A stretch of 64,000 nt of DNA from Ruminococcus sp. Its GTDB lineage: Bacteria; Bacillota; Clostridia; Oscillospirales; Ruminococcaceae. Shown in pieces: positions 32,916-42,858 of the stretch. The position numbers and the translations under genes were made by a program. The notes under the pieces are model-generated. The model made no database searches. It was given only the letters and a program-made list of their open reading frames with translations, and was not told the DNA's origin. Where the stretch lies: positions 33,012 through 97,011 of the forward strand of contig JAFUAO010000091.1 of the NCBI GenBank assembly GCA_017460665.1, given 5' to 3'. Every line of letters starts with the position of its first letter. Within the stretch, counting starts at the first letter, position 1.

Positions 32916-35261
32916 TCACTTTTTTGCAAGAGCGGTCCCCATCACGTCGCCCAGCTCCTTTGCGAAAACGAACTCAATGTTCTCCTTGACTGCCTCGTCC
33001 ACCTCTTCCAGGTCAGCACGGTTCTCCTCGGGAACGATCACCGTCCTGATCCCGGCCTTGTAAGCGGCCATGGTCTTTTCACGGAGACCGCCGATCGGCA
33101 GGACCTTTCCGTGGAGGGTGATCTCGCCGGTCATGGCCACGTCCGAGCGGACAGGCGTCCCCGACAGTGCGGATACGAGAGCTGTAGTCATGGTGACTCC
33201 TGCTGAGGGGCCGTCCTTGGGGACTGCGCCCTCGGGAGCGTGTATGTGAAGATCCTTGTTCTTGTAGAAATCCGGGACGATCCCGTACTTCTCCGCAACG
33301 CTGCGGACGTAGCTGACTGCGATCTTGGAGCTCTCCTTCATCACGTCGCCCAGAGATCCGGTGACCTCGATCTTGCCGGTACCCTCCAGCACGATGACCT
33401 CAAGGGGCATGAGGACTCCGCCCACAGAGGTCCAGGCAAGGCCGTTGACTACTCCCACCTGATCCTCCTTTGAGGAAAAGTCCGAAAGATAGCGCTTTAT
33501 GCCCAGAAGATCGTGGAGGTCCTTCGCCTTGACCGTGATCCGCTTCGCCTCTCCGGAGGCGATCCTCTTAGCGGCCTTTCGGCAGATAGAGGCGATACAG
33601 CGCTCCAGGCTGCGGACGCCGGCCTCCTTGGTATAGAAGCGTATGATGTCGTCGATCGCCGGGTCCTGGATCTTGAGCTGGGTCTTGGTGAGGCCGTGCT
33701 CCTTGATCTGCTTGGGGATCAGGTGCTCCTTTGCGATGTGGAACTTCTCCTGTGCGGTGTAGCTGGGCAGCTCGATGAGCTCCATACGGTCAAGGAGAGG
33801 TCCGGGGATCGCCGAGACATTGTTTGCGGTAGTGATGAACACCGCCTTGCTCAGGTCGAAGGGCACCTCGATGAAGTGGTCACGGAAGGCGTTGTTCTGC
33901 TCGCTGTCCAGCACCTCCAGCATTGCGGAGGAGGGGTCGCCCTTTATATCGCTGCACAGCTTGTCGATCTCGTCGAAGAGGATCAGGGGATCCGCAGATC
34001 CGGCCTGCTGTATGGCAGTGATCACACGGCCGGGCATAGCTCCCACATAGGTCTTGCGGTGGCCACGGATGTCGGCCTCATCACGGACTCCGCCCAGAGA
34101 GACCCTTGCATAGCTCCTGCCCATGGCCCTTGCCACGGACTTGGCGATAGAGGTCTTTCCGATACCGGGAGGGCCTGCCAGACAGATGATCTGGCCCTTG
34201 ACGTCGGGGTTGAGCATATGGACCGCCAGGAACTCAAGGATACGCTCCTTGACCTTTTTCAGTCCGTAGTGGTCCTCCTCCAGTATAGCCTCGGCCTTTG
34301 CCATGGAGATCTTGCTCCGGGTATACTTCCCCCAGGGAAGATCCAGCACGGTATCGAGGTAGTTCTTGATCACGAATGACTCCTGAGAGGCCGGCGGCAG
34401 CTTGCTGAGCTTATCGGCCTCCTTCAGCAGTTTTTCCCGGCTCTTCTCGTCGATGGGGAGGCTGCTGATGTCGTCGATATACCCGAAGATCTCCTCGCCG
34501 TCGTCCTCGCCCAGCTGCTCCTGGATCACACGCATCTGCTCACGGAGGTAGTACTCCTTCTGCCCCTTGTCTATGCTGTTCTTGGTCTGCTCACTGATGA
34601 TGTTCTCCAGCTCTAGGATCTCCACCTCAGAAGAAAGGCAGGCGTAGAGCACAGAGAGCTTGTTCATTATATTGGTCTCCTCAAGGAGGGTCTGCTTGTC
34701 ACGGTAGTTCAGGTTGCAGTTGAAGGTCACTGCCTCATAGAGCTTGATCGGGTCGTTCTGGGTCATCACCGACACCAGGAGCTCGTTGGGCATTTTCGGG
34801 AAGAAGCTGGAATAGCGCTCGAAGATGTCCTTCACCGAGCGCATCAGGGCCTCGGCCTCGATCGGGTCGTACTTGGCCCGTGAGTAGGTAGGGGTCCGCT
34901 TGATCTCGGCCTTTAGAGCATCGCCGTCGTCGATCAGTCTGATGAGATTTGCCTTATACACGCCCTCAACGAGGATCTTCATGACGTTGTCGGGGAGCCT
35001 GAGCACCTGCTTGATCTCCGCCACTACGCCCACCTTGTAAAGGTCCGAGGCCTTGGGAGAGTCCACATAGGCCTCATGCTGAGCAACGAGGAAGAGCCTT
35101 CCGCCCTCCTCTAAAGAGCGCTCTACTGAGGCAACTGACTTGTCTCTTGCCACATCGAAATGCATGACCATTTTCGGGAATGCGACAAGTCCCCTCATAG
35201 CTACAGCATACAGGATCGTGCCTGTTTCTGTACTTTTATCACTTTTCATAGTCTGTTCCAA
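32916..35261 (-). CDS. lon: ATP-dependent protease Lon
   Basis: A 781-residue Lon (LonA type): N-terminal substrate-binding domain, AAA+ module with Walker [11 protein letters not shown] and Walker [11 protein letters not shown], and a C-terminal protease domain with catalytic Ser in [11 protein letters not shown] and Lys in [15 protein letters not shown] prefer a TTG start at 35261, because GAGGTG is 6 bases upstream; an ATG at 35249 is the alternative. A promoter with TTGCAA and TATAAT lies at 35310-35338. Confidence 0.95.
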   Translation of the reverse strand: MEQTMKSDKSTETGTILYAVAMRGLVAFPKMVMHFDVARDKSVASVERSLEEGGRLFLVAQHEAYVDSPKASDLYKVGVVAEIKQVLRLPDNVMKILVEGVYKANLIRLIDDGDALKAEIKRTPTYSRAKYDPIEAEALMRSVKDIFERYSSFFPKMPNELLVSVMTQNDPIKLYEAVTFNCNLNYRDKQTLLEETNIMNKLSVLYACLSSEVEILELENIISEQTKNSIDKGQKEYYLREQMRVIQEQLGEDDGEEIFGYIDDISSLPIDEKSREKLLKEADKLSKLPPASQESFVIKNYLDTVLDLPWGKYTRSKISMAKAEAILEEDHYGLKKVKERILEFLAVHMLNPDVKGQIICLAGPPGIGKTSIAKSVARAMGRSYARVSLGGVRDEADIRGHRKTYVGAMPGRVITAIQQAGSADPLILFDEIDKLCSDIKGDPSSAMLEVLDSEQNNAFRDHFIEVPFDLSKAVFITTANNVSAIPGPLLDRMELIELPSYTAQEKFHIAKEHLIPKQIKEHGLTKTQLKIQDPAIDDIIRFYTKEAGVRSLERCIASICRKAAKRIASGEAKRITVKAKDLHDLLGIKRYLSDFSSKEDQVGVVNGLAWTSVGGVLMPLEVIVLEGTGKIEVTGSLGDVMKESSKIAVSYVRSVAEKYGIVPDFYKNKDLHIHAPEGAVPKDGPSAGVTMTTALVSALSGTPVRSDVAMTGEITLHGKVLPIGGLREKTMAAYKAGIRTVIVPEENRADLEEVDEAVKENIEFVFAKELGDVMGTALAKK

Positions 35262-35309
35262 AGTTTTCACCTCTGCTGGTCTGATCAAATTACATATTTC
35301 TCTTAGATC

Positions 35310-35338
35310 ATTATACCACGATCCGGGACGCATTGCAA
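35310..35338 (-). promoter_or_regulatory. Promoter of the lon operon
   Basis: Minus strand TTGCAA (35333-35338), 17-base spacer, TATAAT (35310-35315). No CIRCE or CtsR-type repeat is evident beside it. Confidence 0.75.
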
Positions 35339-35372
35339 GTGCCGGAGGTCAAATAGTATGATCATTTACATC

Positions 35373-35406
35373 AAAAGCCGCCCGTAGCTCTCTACCGGCG
35401 GCCTTT
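35373..35406. terminator. Terminator after the isomerase/acyl-CoA synthetase fusion gene
   Basis: GCCGCCCGTAG/CTACCGGCGGC stem (35377-35402) with T-rich flanks on both strands, just past the fusion-gene stop. Confidence 0.8.
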
Positions 35407-35411
35407 TGTCA

Positions 35412-37940
35412 TTATGCAGTAACGATACTGTCAGCGTTGTGGAGCTTCAGCTTTTCAACGGCCTGCTCCCTCATCTTGTACTTGAGTATCTTGCCTGCGG
35501 CGTTCATGGGGAAGCCGTCCACGAAGTCGATATACCTCGGGCACTTGTGCTTGGCCATCCTCTCAAGGCAGAAGTCCTTGATCTCCTGCTCGGTAGCGGT
35601 CTCACCGTCTCTGAGAACGATACAGGCCATGATCTCCTCGCCGTAATCCTCATCGGGGACACCGATGACCTGGACGTCCTTGATCTTGGGATAGGTGTAC
35701 AGGAAGTCCTCGATCTCCTTGGGGTAGATATTCTCGCCGCCTCTGATGATCATGTCCTTGATGCGGCCGGTGATCTTGTAATAGCCGTCAGATGAGCGTC
35801 TTCTTGCAAGGTCTCCGGTGTGGAGCCAGCCCTCTGAGTCGATAGCGGCAGCGGTAGCCTCGGGCATCTTGTAGTAGCCCTTCATGATATTATAGCCCCT
35901 TGCAACGAACTCTCCGTCGGTATCGTCGGGAAGGTCCTCGTTGGTCTCGGGATCCACGATCTTACACTCGACTCCGAAGATAGGACCTCCGACAGTATTG
36001 ACACGCTGCTCGATAGTATCGGTGGTCTTGCTCATGGTGGTGGCAGGAGAAGCCTCGGTCTGGCCGTAGGTTATGCAGATCTCGTCCATGTGCATCTTCT
36101 CGATGACCTCCTCCATGGTCTTGATAGGACAGGGAGAGCCGGCCATGATACCTGTTCTCATATATGAGAAATCAGTCTTTTCAAAATTCTCGTGTCCCAG
36201 CATAGCGATGAACATGGTGGGTACACCGTGGAAGCAGGTTATCTTCTCCCTGTTGATGCAGTCAAGTCCCTTTCTGGGAGAAAATCTGGTTATAGGAGAC
36301 ATGGTAGTGCCGTGAGTCACGGAAGCTGTCATTGCCAGCACCATGCCGAAGCAGTGGAACATAGGCACCTGGATCATCATGCGGTCCGCTGTGGACAGAT
36401 CCATGCAGTCGCCGATAGCCTTGCCGTTGTTGACAACGTTGTAGTGTGTCAGCATTACGCCCTTGGGGAAGCCTGTGGTCCCGGAGGTGTACTGCATATT
36501 GCACACGTCGTGTATATCAATGGTCCTTCTTACGGCCTCTACCTCGCTGTAGGGCACGTTCTTTGAGAACTCAAGGGCCTCCTCCCAAGTGAAGCAGCCG
36601 GCGTTCTTAGAGTCAACGGTGATAACGTTCTTCAGGAAGGGCAGTCTTGCGGACTTTAGCTGTCCGGGCTCGCAGGTCTCAAGCTCAGGGCAGAGCTCCT
36701 TGATGATGTCGACGTACTTGATGTTCTTGATGCCGTCGATCATGACGAGGGTCATGGTGTCGGACTGGCGCAGCAGGTACTCGGCCTCGTGGATACGGTA
36801 CTCGCTGTTCATAGTTACCAGAACTGCGCCGATCTTGGTAGTTGCCCAGAAGGTGATGTACCACTGAGGCACATTCGTTGCCCATATCGCAACGTGGTCG
36901 CCCTTCTTTACGCCCATGGCGATCAGGGCCCTTGCGAAGGTGTCCACATCGTCACGGAACTCAGGATATGTACGGGTATAGTCCAGCTCAGTATAGCGGA
37001 ATGCGTACTGGTTGGGGAACTGATCGCAGATACGGTCCAGAACGTCGGGGAAGGTGTAGTTGATGATGCGCTCCTTGGGCCAGGGGTACTGGCCGTCCCC
37101 ACGGATACTGGTCTGGAGGCCGTGCTTGTGGCTCTTCTTGTAGGGAGCCATGTACTCAGCGAACTGAGGGATAACGATACCGGCGTCGCTCAGGTCGGGA
37201 GCCCAGCGCTTTACCCACTCCAGTGAGATATAGCCGTTGTAGCCGATGTTCTCCAGCTCCTCGATCATCTCCTTCACAGGCACGTCGCCTGTGCCCATGA
37301 TCCGGTACTCCACCTTGCCATCGGCGTTAACTACGGAGTCCTTTACCTGGATATACTTGATGTGCTCCCCAAGGTTCTCGACGGTGGTCTTGGGGGACTC
37401 GTTATTGTAGCGGAAGGGGTGATGCATATCCCAAAGGGCAGCCACCTTGCGGCTCTTTACGGACTCCAGCAGCCTTGCAAGACGGGCGGAATCGCTGTAA
37501 ACGCCGTTGGTCTCCACCAGGAGGGTCACGTTGTGCTCCTCAGCGATAGGCACCAGTTTTTTCAGGGCCTCGGCCATGTACTGGTCGTCTACCTCTCCTC
37601 CGGGAGCAGGCTCTAGGTCGCCAAGGATACGGATATATGGTGTGCCGAGCTTTTCTGCCAGCTCGGCGTATTCTGTGATCTCTTCCTTGATGTCGTCAAA
37701 TCTGTCCTTGAATTTTAGGCACGCACCGGAGGTCAGACAGGGGATCTCGAGTCCCAGAGAGCGGAGCTTCCCGATAGTCTTAGGGAGCTGAGCCTCAGTG
37801 AAGGGCTGAGCCTTGACCGAAAAGATCTCATTGCCCAGACCACGGATCTCGATGCCGTCAAAACCGAAGTCCTTAGCCATGGAATAGATGTCTGTCCACG
37901 AAAAGTCCGGGCAGGCAAGTGTTGAAAAGCTTATCTTCAT
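35412..37940 (-). CDS. Fusion of TIM-barrel sugar isomerase/epimerase and AMP-forming acyl-CoA synthetase
   Basis: An 842-residue two-domain protein. Residues 1-270 are an AP-endonuclease-2/xylose-isomerase-like TIM barrel (DFGFDGIEIRG, VTLLVETNG, ALWDMHHPF, GYISLEWVKRW), a family of sugar isomerases and epimerases. Residues 290-840 are an ANL-superfamily enzyme with YTSGTTGFPKGVM, YGQTEASP, GWLHTGDLA and GRIKDMIIRGGENIYP, typical of fatty-acyl-CoA synthetases. A single frame spans both with no internal ribosome site needed. The start at 37940 is set by AAGGA spacing. The joint substrate is unknown; the gene is monocistronic with its own promoter and terminator. Confidence 0.88.
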   Translation of the reverse strand: MKISFSTLACPDFSWTDIYSMAKDFGFDGIEIRGLGNEIFSVKAQPFTEAQLPKTIGKLRSLGLEIPCLTSGACLKFKDRFDDIKEEITEYAELAEKLGTPYIRILGDLEPAPGGEVDDQYMAEALKKLVPIAEEHNVTLLVETNGVYSDSARLARLLESVKSRKVAALWDMHHPFRYNNESPKTTVENLGEHIKYIQVKDSVVNADGKVEYRIMGTGDVPVKEMIEELENIGYNGYISLEWVKRWAPDLSDAGIVIPQFAEYMAPYKKSHKHGLQTSIRGDGQYPWPKERIINYTFPDVLDRICDQFPNQYAFRYTELDYTRTYPEFRDDVDTFARALIAMGVKKGDHVAIWATNVPQWYITFWATTKIGAVLVTMNSEYRIHEAEYLLRQSDTMTLVMIDGIKNIKYVDIIKELCPELETCEPGQLKSARLPFLKNVITVDSKNAGCFTWEEALEFSKNVPYSEVEAVRRTIDIHDVCNMQYTSGTTGFPKGVMLTHYNVVNNGKAIGDCMDLSTADRMMIQVPMFHCFGMVLAMTASVTHGTTMSPITRFSPRKGLDCINREKITCFHGVPTMFIAMLGHENFEKTDFSYMRTGIMAGSPCPIKTMEEVIEKMHMDEICITYGQTEASPATTMSKTTDTIEQRVNTVGGPIFGVECKIVDPETNEDLPDDTDGEFVARGYNIMKGYYKMPEATAAAIDSEGWLHTGDLARRRSSDGYYKITGRIKDMIIRGGENIYPKEIEDFLYTYPKIKDVQVIGVPDEDYGEEIMACIVLRDGETATEQEIKDFCLERMAKHKCPRYIDFVDGFPMNAAGKILKYKMREQAVEKLKLHNADSIVTA

Positions 37941-37977
37941 CCTGATCATTCCTTCTGAAATAAATTAAACACCTCAT

Positions 37978-38007
37978 ATTATATCACATCACACCGAAAA
38001 AAGTCAA
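37978..38007 (-). promoter_or_regulatory. Promoter of the fusion gene
   Basis: Minus strand TTGACT (38002-38007), 18-base spacer, TATAAT (37978-37983). Confidence 0.7.
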
Positions 38008-38033
38008 GAGGCGGAGCGTTATTTTCCTTCCGA

Positions 38034-38063
38034 TAAAAAAAGGACGCCCTTTTTGGGCGCCCC
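38034..38063 (-). terminator. Terminator of the VirD4-like operon
   Basis: An 8-bp stem (38042-38062, one wobble) followed on the minus strand by seven T (38035-38041), directly after the VirD4-like gene. Confidence 0.8.
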
Positions 38064-38068
38064 ATCGG

Positions 38069-39541
38069 TCAGAATTCCAGGGTCTTGCTGATAGCCTCCC
38101 GGAGGCGGCGGTAGAGATAGGCCGGTGCGGAGAACACCGGCGCCGGCCGGAAGGTCCTGCTCCTTAGCTCCCTTGGTGGGATAGAGGCCTGAGGGAAGCA
38201 GGAGAAGTCCTTGACCCATGAGATGTGTGGGAAGGACTGCGCCCTCATCACAAGGGCCTGACTGTCCTCCCAGCCGATCTCAAGGCGCTGGAGCTGTGTC
38301 GGTCCAAGGAGGGGCCTGTTGCCTCGGCCGTTTATGTAGACCGTTCCGCAGAGCTCCGAGATCTCCTGCAAAAGCCCTATCTCTCGGCAGGTAAGGAAGA
38401 CCCAGTTCTTGCAGTTGGATTTGATCTTCTCGGCGTCGTCGCCGTAGAGAGCGTTGAGCTGTCGGCGGCTCTGGACAACCAATATGAAGCGTATGTTACG
38501 GCTCCTTGCGGCGGAGATCATCGCCGGCATATCGGCGATCCGTGGGAAGTTCGAGAACTCGTCCAGCACGAAGTTGACCCTCACCGGCAGAGCCTTCCTC
38601 TCGTAGGTGAAGGCCGTGGAGATGAGCTGCTCATAGCACTGCTTGATGAAAACGCTGACAAGGAAGTGGAAGGTCAGCTTCTCGTCGGGGATTATGAGGA
38701 ACAGCGCCGTCTTTCGCAGGCCCAGCTCCTCATAGCTGACCTCGGAGGTGTCCAGCATATTCTGGATCCTCCTGCTGAATGAGAAGATCCCGATCATAGA
38801 GTCAAGGGTGCTGAGTATGCAGGGAAGGGTCTTGTCGGTCCTTCTCAGGGAGTAGACCGATGCCAGCTTGTACCTGACCAGCGAGTCCTTGGGGAAGGAC
38901 TCCACCAGCTCCCAGAAGGTATCGTTCTCGGCGTCGCCGTTCTGGAGCTGGATCAGCATACGCAGGTCCTCGATGCTGCCCATGTGGACCTTGGCCGAGT
39001 CCTCCTCGCACTCGAAGAGGATCAGGATAAGTCCAATCAGCAGGTCCGAGGCCTGCTCCTCCCAGTAAAGGTCACGGTCGGAGTGTACTCTGCTCTTGAG
39101 CTGTACGGTGAAGTCGGTGATCAGCTCCACGGCCCTGTCCTGCTGGCCGTTCTTGTAGAGCTTGTAGGGCAGGATCAGGGGGTTCCACTTAGAGCCCTTC
39201 TCCGGCTCACGGAGGTTTATGACCTTGATGTCATAGCCCATCTGCGAGAGATAGCCGGAGGTGTTGTCGTAGATCTCGCCCTTAGGGTCTGAGATCACCA
39301 TGGTCTCCCCTGCGGAGGCGATCGTGTAGACGCTGGGGATACAGAAATTTCGGGTCTTTTTCGAGCCCGTGTTGCCGAATATCAGCGTATGGGCGTCACT
39401 GTCGTCGGTATAGACGGTGTCTCCCTCGCATTTCAGGGGGATGCCGCTCTCCTTGCAGAGCTGATCCATCTTCCGCCTAGTGAGGGTCTTTGTGAACTCA
39501 GCGTCCGTTGCGAGCCGAGCGTCGTCGTTAAGGTAGTTCAT
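38069..39541 (-). CDS. Soluble VirD4/TraG-like ATPase
   Basis: A 490-residue P-loop ATPase of the type IV coupling-protein superfamily. Walker A is FGNTGSKKTRNF, followed by the family segments VISDPKGEIYDNTSGYL and IKVINLREPEKGSKWNPL; Walker B is VNFVLDEFSNFPRI, then FILVVQSRRQLNALYG and a WVFLTCREIGL segment. Unlike conjugative VirD4/TraG proteins it has no N-terminal membrane helices, and there is no relaxase or mating-pore gene nearby. It follows a 260-residue protein gene by 13 bases. A role in DNA or effector delivery with parts elsewhere is possible; the substrate is unknown. Confidence 0.78.
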   Translation of the reverse strand: MNYLNDDARLATDAEFTKTLTRRKMDQLCKESGIPLKCEGDTVYTDDSDAHTLIFGNTGSKKTRNFCIPSVYTIASAGETMVISDPKGEIYDNTSGYLSQMGYDIKVINLREPEKGSKWNPLILPYKLYKNGQQDRAVELITDFTVQLKSRVHSDRDLYWEEQASDLLIGLILILFECEEDSAKVHMGSIEDLRMLIQLQNGDAENDTFWELVESFPKDSLVRYKLASVYSLRRTDKTLPCILSTLDSMIGIFSFSRRIQNMLDTSEVSYEELGLRKTALFLIIPDEKLTFHFLVSVFIKQCYEQLISTAFTYERKALPVRVNFVLDEFSNFPRIADMPAMISAARSRNIRFILVVQSRRQLNALYGDDAEKIKSNCKNWVFLTCREIGLLQEISELCGTVYINGRGNRPLLGPTQLQRLEIGWEDSQALVMRAQSFPHISWVKDFSCFPQASIPPRELRSRTFRPAPVFSAPAYLYRRLREAISKTLEF

Positions 39542-39554
39542 ATCCGCTCCTTTC

Positions 39555-40337
39555 TCAGAAGCCTATCCTCTCGCCGGAGGAAGAGCTGTCTGACCTGTCC
39601 AGATCGTCGATAGCCTTGCGGACCGCTGCGTCCGCCTTTTCCGGGTCCTCGGCAGAGCCTGCTGCCCAGACCATTTCCCTTGCAAGGAGCTCAGCATCGG
39701 CGATACTAAGGCTCTTCTTCCTGTCAAAGGCCTCTGTTATGAGGGGAAGATACTCCTCCAAGGGGAGCTGGAGGCTCAGCTCGCTGAGCCGCTGTACGCA
39801 GTATTCGGCGCACTCCTCCGGGCCGTCGGTCCTGAGCTGTACAGTCTCGAAGAATGCCCTGCCCTTCAGGATCTTTTCCAGCTCAGGGGCCTTCTCTGGG
39901 CTGACAGAAACAAGGAGCAGCAGCTGCTCACGGTAGTCCTCGGCGGCGCTGAGGATCCTGACGATCCCGGCAGCATACGCCGGGGAAACTATGTCGTCCC
40001 CCAGCTCCAGCAGGATCAGGGACCTTTCGGCGTGGAGGAGCACCGTCATGCTCCGCATAACGTCATGGAAGCCGGAAAATGTATCTCCGGCGGGGCTCAT
40101 AAGGTCCAGCCCCTCAAGTAGCCTCGGCACCGCCCTTATAACTGCGCTCCTGCAGCTCCCCGGCGGTATGAGGCCGGCCTCCTCCAGGAGCTCCGGTCCG
40201 GCGCTCACCTGAGCTGCCACGGCAAGGCTCCTCTCCGGGACGATGAACACCGGCGCAGCTCCCAATACCCTGCCCGGCTCAGCAAGGGCCTTCTCTGCAC
40301 GGGAAAGAGCCCTGCAAATGTCTGAAAACACGAACAT
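39555..40337 (-). CDS. Unrecognised partner of the VirD4-like ATPase (AAA-lid-like)
   Basis: A 260-residue acidic soluble protein that I cannot assign. A hydrophobic strand followed by acidic residues (RSLILLELGDDIV), a sensor-like LLLLVSVSPEKAPELEKIL and the segment RAFFETVQLRTDGPEECAEY are reminiscent of the second half of AAA+ domains, but no Walker A is visible. The start at 40337 follows GGGGAG; the longer frame begins between the promoter elements. It heads a two-gene operon with the VirD4-like gene and probably works with it. Confidence 0.5.
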   Translation of the reverse strand: MFVFSDICRALSRAEKALAEPGRVLGAAPVFIVPERSLAVAAQVSAGPELLEEAGLIPPGSCRSAVIRAVPRLLEGLDLMSPAGDTFSGFHDVMRSMTVLLHAERSLILLELGDDIVSPAYAAGIVRILSAAEDYREQLLLLVSVSPEKAPELEKILKGRAFFETVQLRTDGPEECAEYCVQRLSELSLQLPLEEYLPLITEAFDRKKSLSIADAELLAREMVWAAGSAEDPEKADAAVRKAIDDLDRSDSSSSGERIGF

Positions 40338-40371
40338 TTCATACTCCCCTTTCAAAAATAGTGTAACTTTT

Positions 40372-40415
40372 ATTATACTACTCCCCCGTTCCTCTGTCAA
40401 GGATCAAAAGTATCA
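40372..40415 (-). promoter_or_regulatory. Promoter of the VirD4-like operon with an upstream half-match to the dyad
   Basis: Minus strand TTGACA (40395-40400), 17 bases, TATAAT (40372-40377). CAAAAGTAT (40405-40413), the core of the dyads at 8.65 and 12.76-12.82 kb, lies 4 bases upstream of the -35. This single 9-base match could be chance. Confidence 0.6.
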
Positions 40416-40455
40416 AATTTCTTTCATCTTTCTTATTATAATTCTGCCTTTTTCG

Positions 40456-40499
40456 TTGACAAAGTGATGAGATCGTGATAGAATGATAGTATAACTATC
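40456..40499 (+). promoter_or_regulatory. Promoter of the c-di-GMP gene pair with a dyad at the start site
   Basis: TTGACA (40456-40461), 17 bases, TAGAAT (40479-40484); directly after it GATAGT-ATA-ACTATC (40485-40499), a perfect inverted repeat at the expected transcription start. Confidence 0.65.
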
Positions 40500-40536
40500 G
40501 ATCACTCTTTGATCTTCTCTAGGGAGGATATTAGAT

Positions 40537-42825
40537 ATGAAATGGATCTTCAGCCCGATACTGTTCACCGCAGCAGTTTTCCTCATGATCTTCGGCTTTA
40601 TCAGCTTCAGCAAGACTAAAAACAAGCCCGTCGCCTCGCCCCTTAGAAGGGTGCTCTTCCTCTCCGGGACCGCACTGACCTTCCTGGGAGCCGCATTCGT
40701 TGCCAAGGATGAGATGCCGGCATACCTGCTCTACGCTGTGTACCTCTGCCTTTCTGACGCAGTCCTCATCTCCCTCACGATCTACGTCAAGCGCTACACC
40801 GGGCTCTACTCCCGTGCAGGCGGCGACACGAAATATTTCTGCTTCGGGGCACTTATCGACTGCATAATGCTGCTGGCGGATCCGATCACCCACTGGGTAT
40901 TCACCCTCTCGCCCTATTACGACAAGTTCGGATCCTTCTTCTACAGGATCTCCGAAAGGCACGTGTTGTACTGGTACCACCTTGTTCTGGTCTATGTCAT
41001 GGCAGCCGCTGCTCTGTCCACCCTTGCAAGGAAGATAGTCAGGTCCCCTAAGATCTACAAGATGAAGTACCTCTGCCTGCTGCTGACTATAGCATTCATT
41101 CTGCTGATCCACGCTGTCTGCGTAAGGTTCGACGCTCTGGCGGACGCATCGCTGATCTTCTACCCGATCGCCGGCGCTATCCTGCTGTACTTCACCGTGC
41201 TCTACATCCCCCGTGGACTTATGGAGAGGCTGCTGTTCTTCACCATCGCCAATATGAAGGACGGCATCATCTGTCTCGACGTTGACGGCAAGCCCGTCCA
41301 CGCCAACCGCAACGCCCATATTTTCTGCTCCTCAGAGAACGACCCCAAGGCCATGGAGATCCAGATCGAGCGCTGGTTCCGGGAGAACATCACCACCGGC
41401 ACCAATAACCAGTCCTGGAGCCTTACACGCCGGGTGGACGACATCAACCGCTATTACGACATCGAGTACAAGACCATTTTCGACGCTCAGTACAAGTATC
41501 TGGGCTGCTTCTTCATAATCCACGACAAGACCGAGGAGTACGCAGGGATCTCGGCGGAGAAATACCGTGCCAACCACGACCTCCTCACCGGACTGTACAA
41601 CAAGGAGCGCTTCAACGAGGCCGCCGGCACCGAGATCCTCGGCAACACCGACGTGACCTACTACATAGTCTGCACAGATGTGAAGAACTTCAAGATCGTC
41701 AACGACGTCTTCGGCACCGAGACCGGAGACCGCCTCCTAAAGCGCCTTGCGGAGATCTACGGCAACTTCTGTACCGAGGACTACATCTACGGAAGGCTCA
41801 CCGGCGACCGCTTCGCAATGTGCGTGCGGAAGGACAGGTTCGACGGAAAGGCCCTGCTGGACGCTATCTCTGAGATCACCGATTTCACCGGCAACAACGC
41901 CTTCAAGATCTACGTCCATATCGGCGTCTATGAGGTAACGGACCCCTACCTCAAGATCTCCGTCATGTGCGACAGGGCAAACCTTGCGATCAAGACCGTC
42001 AAGGACAGCTACTCCAACATCATCGCCTACTACGACAGCAAGCTCCGTGAGGGCTACCTCAACGAGCAGAAGGTCATCAGCCTCTTCGAGGAGGCCCTCT
42101 CAAAGCGGCAGTTCTGCTTCTTCATACAGCCTCAGACACAGGTAAACGGCAGGGTACTGGGCGGCGAGGCACTTGTCCGCTGGATCCACCCCACCGATGG
42201 CATGATCTCTCCCGGGAGCTTCGTGCCGGTCTTCGAGCAGGCCGGCCTGATCAGCCGCCTGGACAAGTATATCTGGGAGCTGGCCTGCGCTCAGCTCAGG
42301 AAATGGGACCAAGAAGGCTTTGGGCAGAACTACCTCTCGGTGAACATCTCCCAGAAGGACTTCTACGTCCTTGACATCTACAAGATCTTCACCGGGCTGG
42401 TCAAGAAATACCAGATCAACCCCAAGAACCTCCACCTTGAGATAACCGAGACTGCTATCATGAACGACCCAAGGTCTCAGCTCCCGCTGATCGACAAGCT
42501 CAGGCAGTTCGGCTTCCTTGTGGAGATCGACGACTTCGGCAGCGGATATTCCTCCCTCAATACCCTGAAGGACTTCAACGCCGACGTGCTGAAGATCGAC
42601 ATGGGGTTTTTGAGCACTAAGGCCGAGAACGAGGCCAAGAGCAAAACGATCCTCAGGAGCGTGATCTCCCTTGCGAAGGCGCTTAACATGGAGGTCATCA
42701 CCGAGGGCGTAGAGACTCAGGAGCAGGTACAGTTCCTGACAGAATTCGGCTGCGACGTTTTCCAGGGCTACTACTTCGCAAAGCCCATGCCCGCCGCAGA
42801 ATTTGAAAAGACCTATCTTTTCTGA
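40537..42825 (+). CDS. Membrane-bound GGDEF-EAL protein, probable c-di-GMP phosphodiesterase
   Basis: A 762-residue protein. About eight hydrophobic segments occupy residues 1-230, a PAS-like domain follows to about 335, then a GGDEF domain (DLLTGLYNKERF) whose signature is degenerate (TGDRF), and an EAL domain with GGEALVRWIHP, LEITETAIMND, IDDFGSGYSSL and a C-terminal EGVETQEQ. The EAL catalytic residues look intact, so hydrolysis of c-di-GMP is expected while the GGDEF is probably regulatory. It is followed 33 bases later by an intact GGDEF gene, giving an opposing enzyme pair. Confidence 0.88.
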   Translation: MKWIFSPILFTAAVFLMIFGFISFSKTKNKPVASPLRRVLFLSGTALTFLGAAFVAKDEMPAYLLYAVYLCLSDAVLISLTIYVKRYTGLYSRAGGDTKYFCFGALIDCIMLLADPITHWVFTLSPYYDKFGSFFYRISERHVLYWYHLVLVYVMAAAALSTLARKIVRSPKIYKMKYLCLLLTIAFILLIHAVCVRFDALADASLIFYPIAGAILLYFTVLYIPRGLMERLLFFTIANMKDGIICLDVDGKPVHANRNAHIFCSSENDPKAMEIQIERWFRENITTGTNNQSWSLTRRVDDINRYYDIEYKTIFDAQYKYLGCFFIIHDKTEEYAGISAEKYRANHDLLTGLYNKERFNEAAGTEILGNTDVTYYIVCTDVKNFKIVNDVFGTETGDRLLKRLAEIYGNFCTEDYIYGRLTGDRFAMCVRKDRFDGKALLDAISEITDFTGNNAFKIYVHIGVYEVTDPYLKISVMCDRANLAIKTVKDSYSNIIAYYDSKLREGYLNEQKVISLFEEALSKRQFCFFIQPQTQVNGRVLGGEALVRWIHPTDGMISPGSFVPVFEQAGLISRLDKYIWELACAQLRKWDQEGFGQNYLSVNISQKDFYVLDIYKIFTGLVKKYQINPKNLHLEITETAIMNDPRSQLPLIDKLRQFGFLVEIDDFGSGYSSLNTLKDFNADVLKIDMGFLSTKAENEAKSKTILRSVISLAKALNMEVITEGVETQEQVQFLTEFGCDVFQGYYFAKPMPAAEFEKTYLF

Positions 42826-42858
42826 GAAGCCTAGACTTTCCCCAAAAAGGAGGCACTT

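Noticed and set aside
33513-34379. 288-codon plus-strand frame opposite lon
   Set aside because: Shadow of the lon AAA+ domain; no family resemblance.
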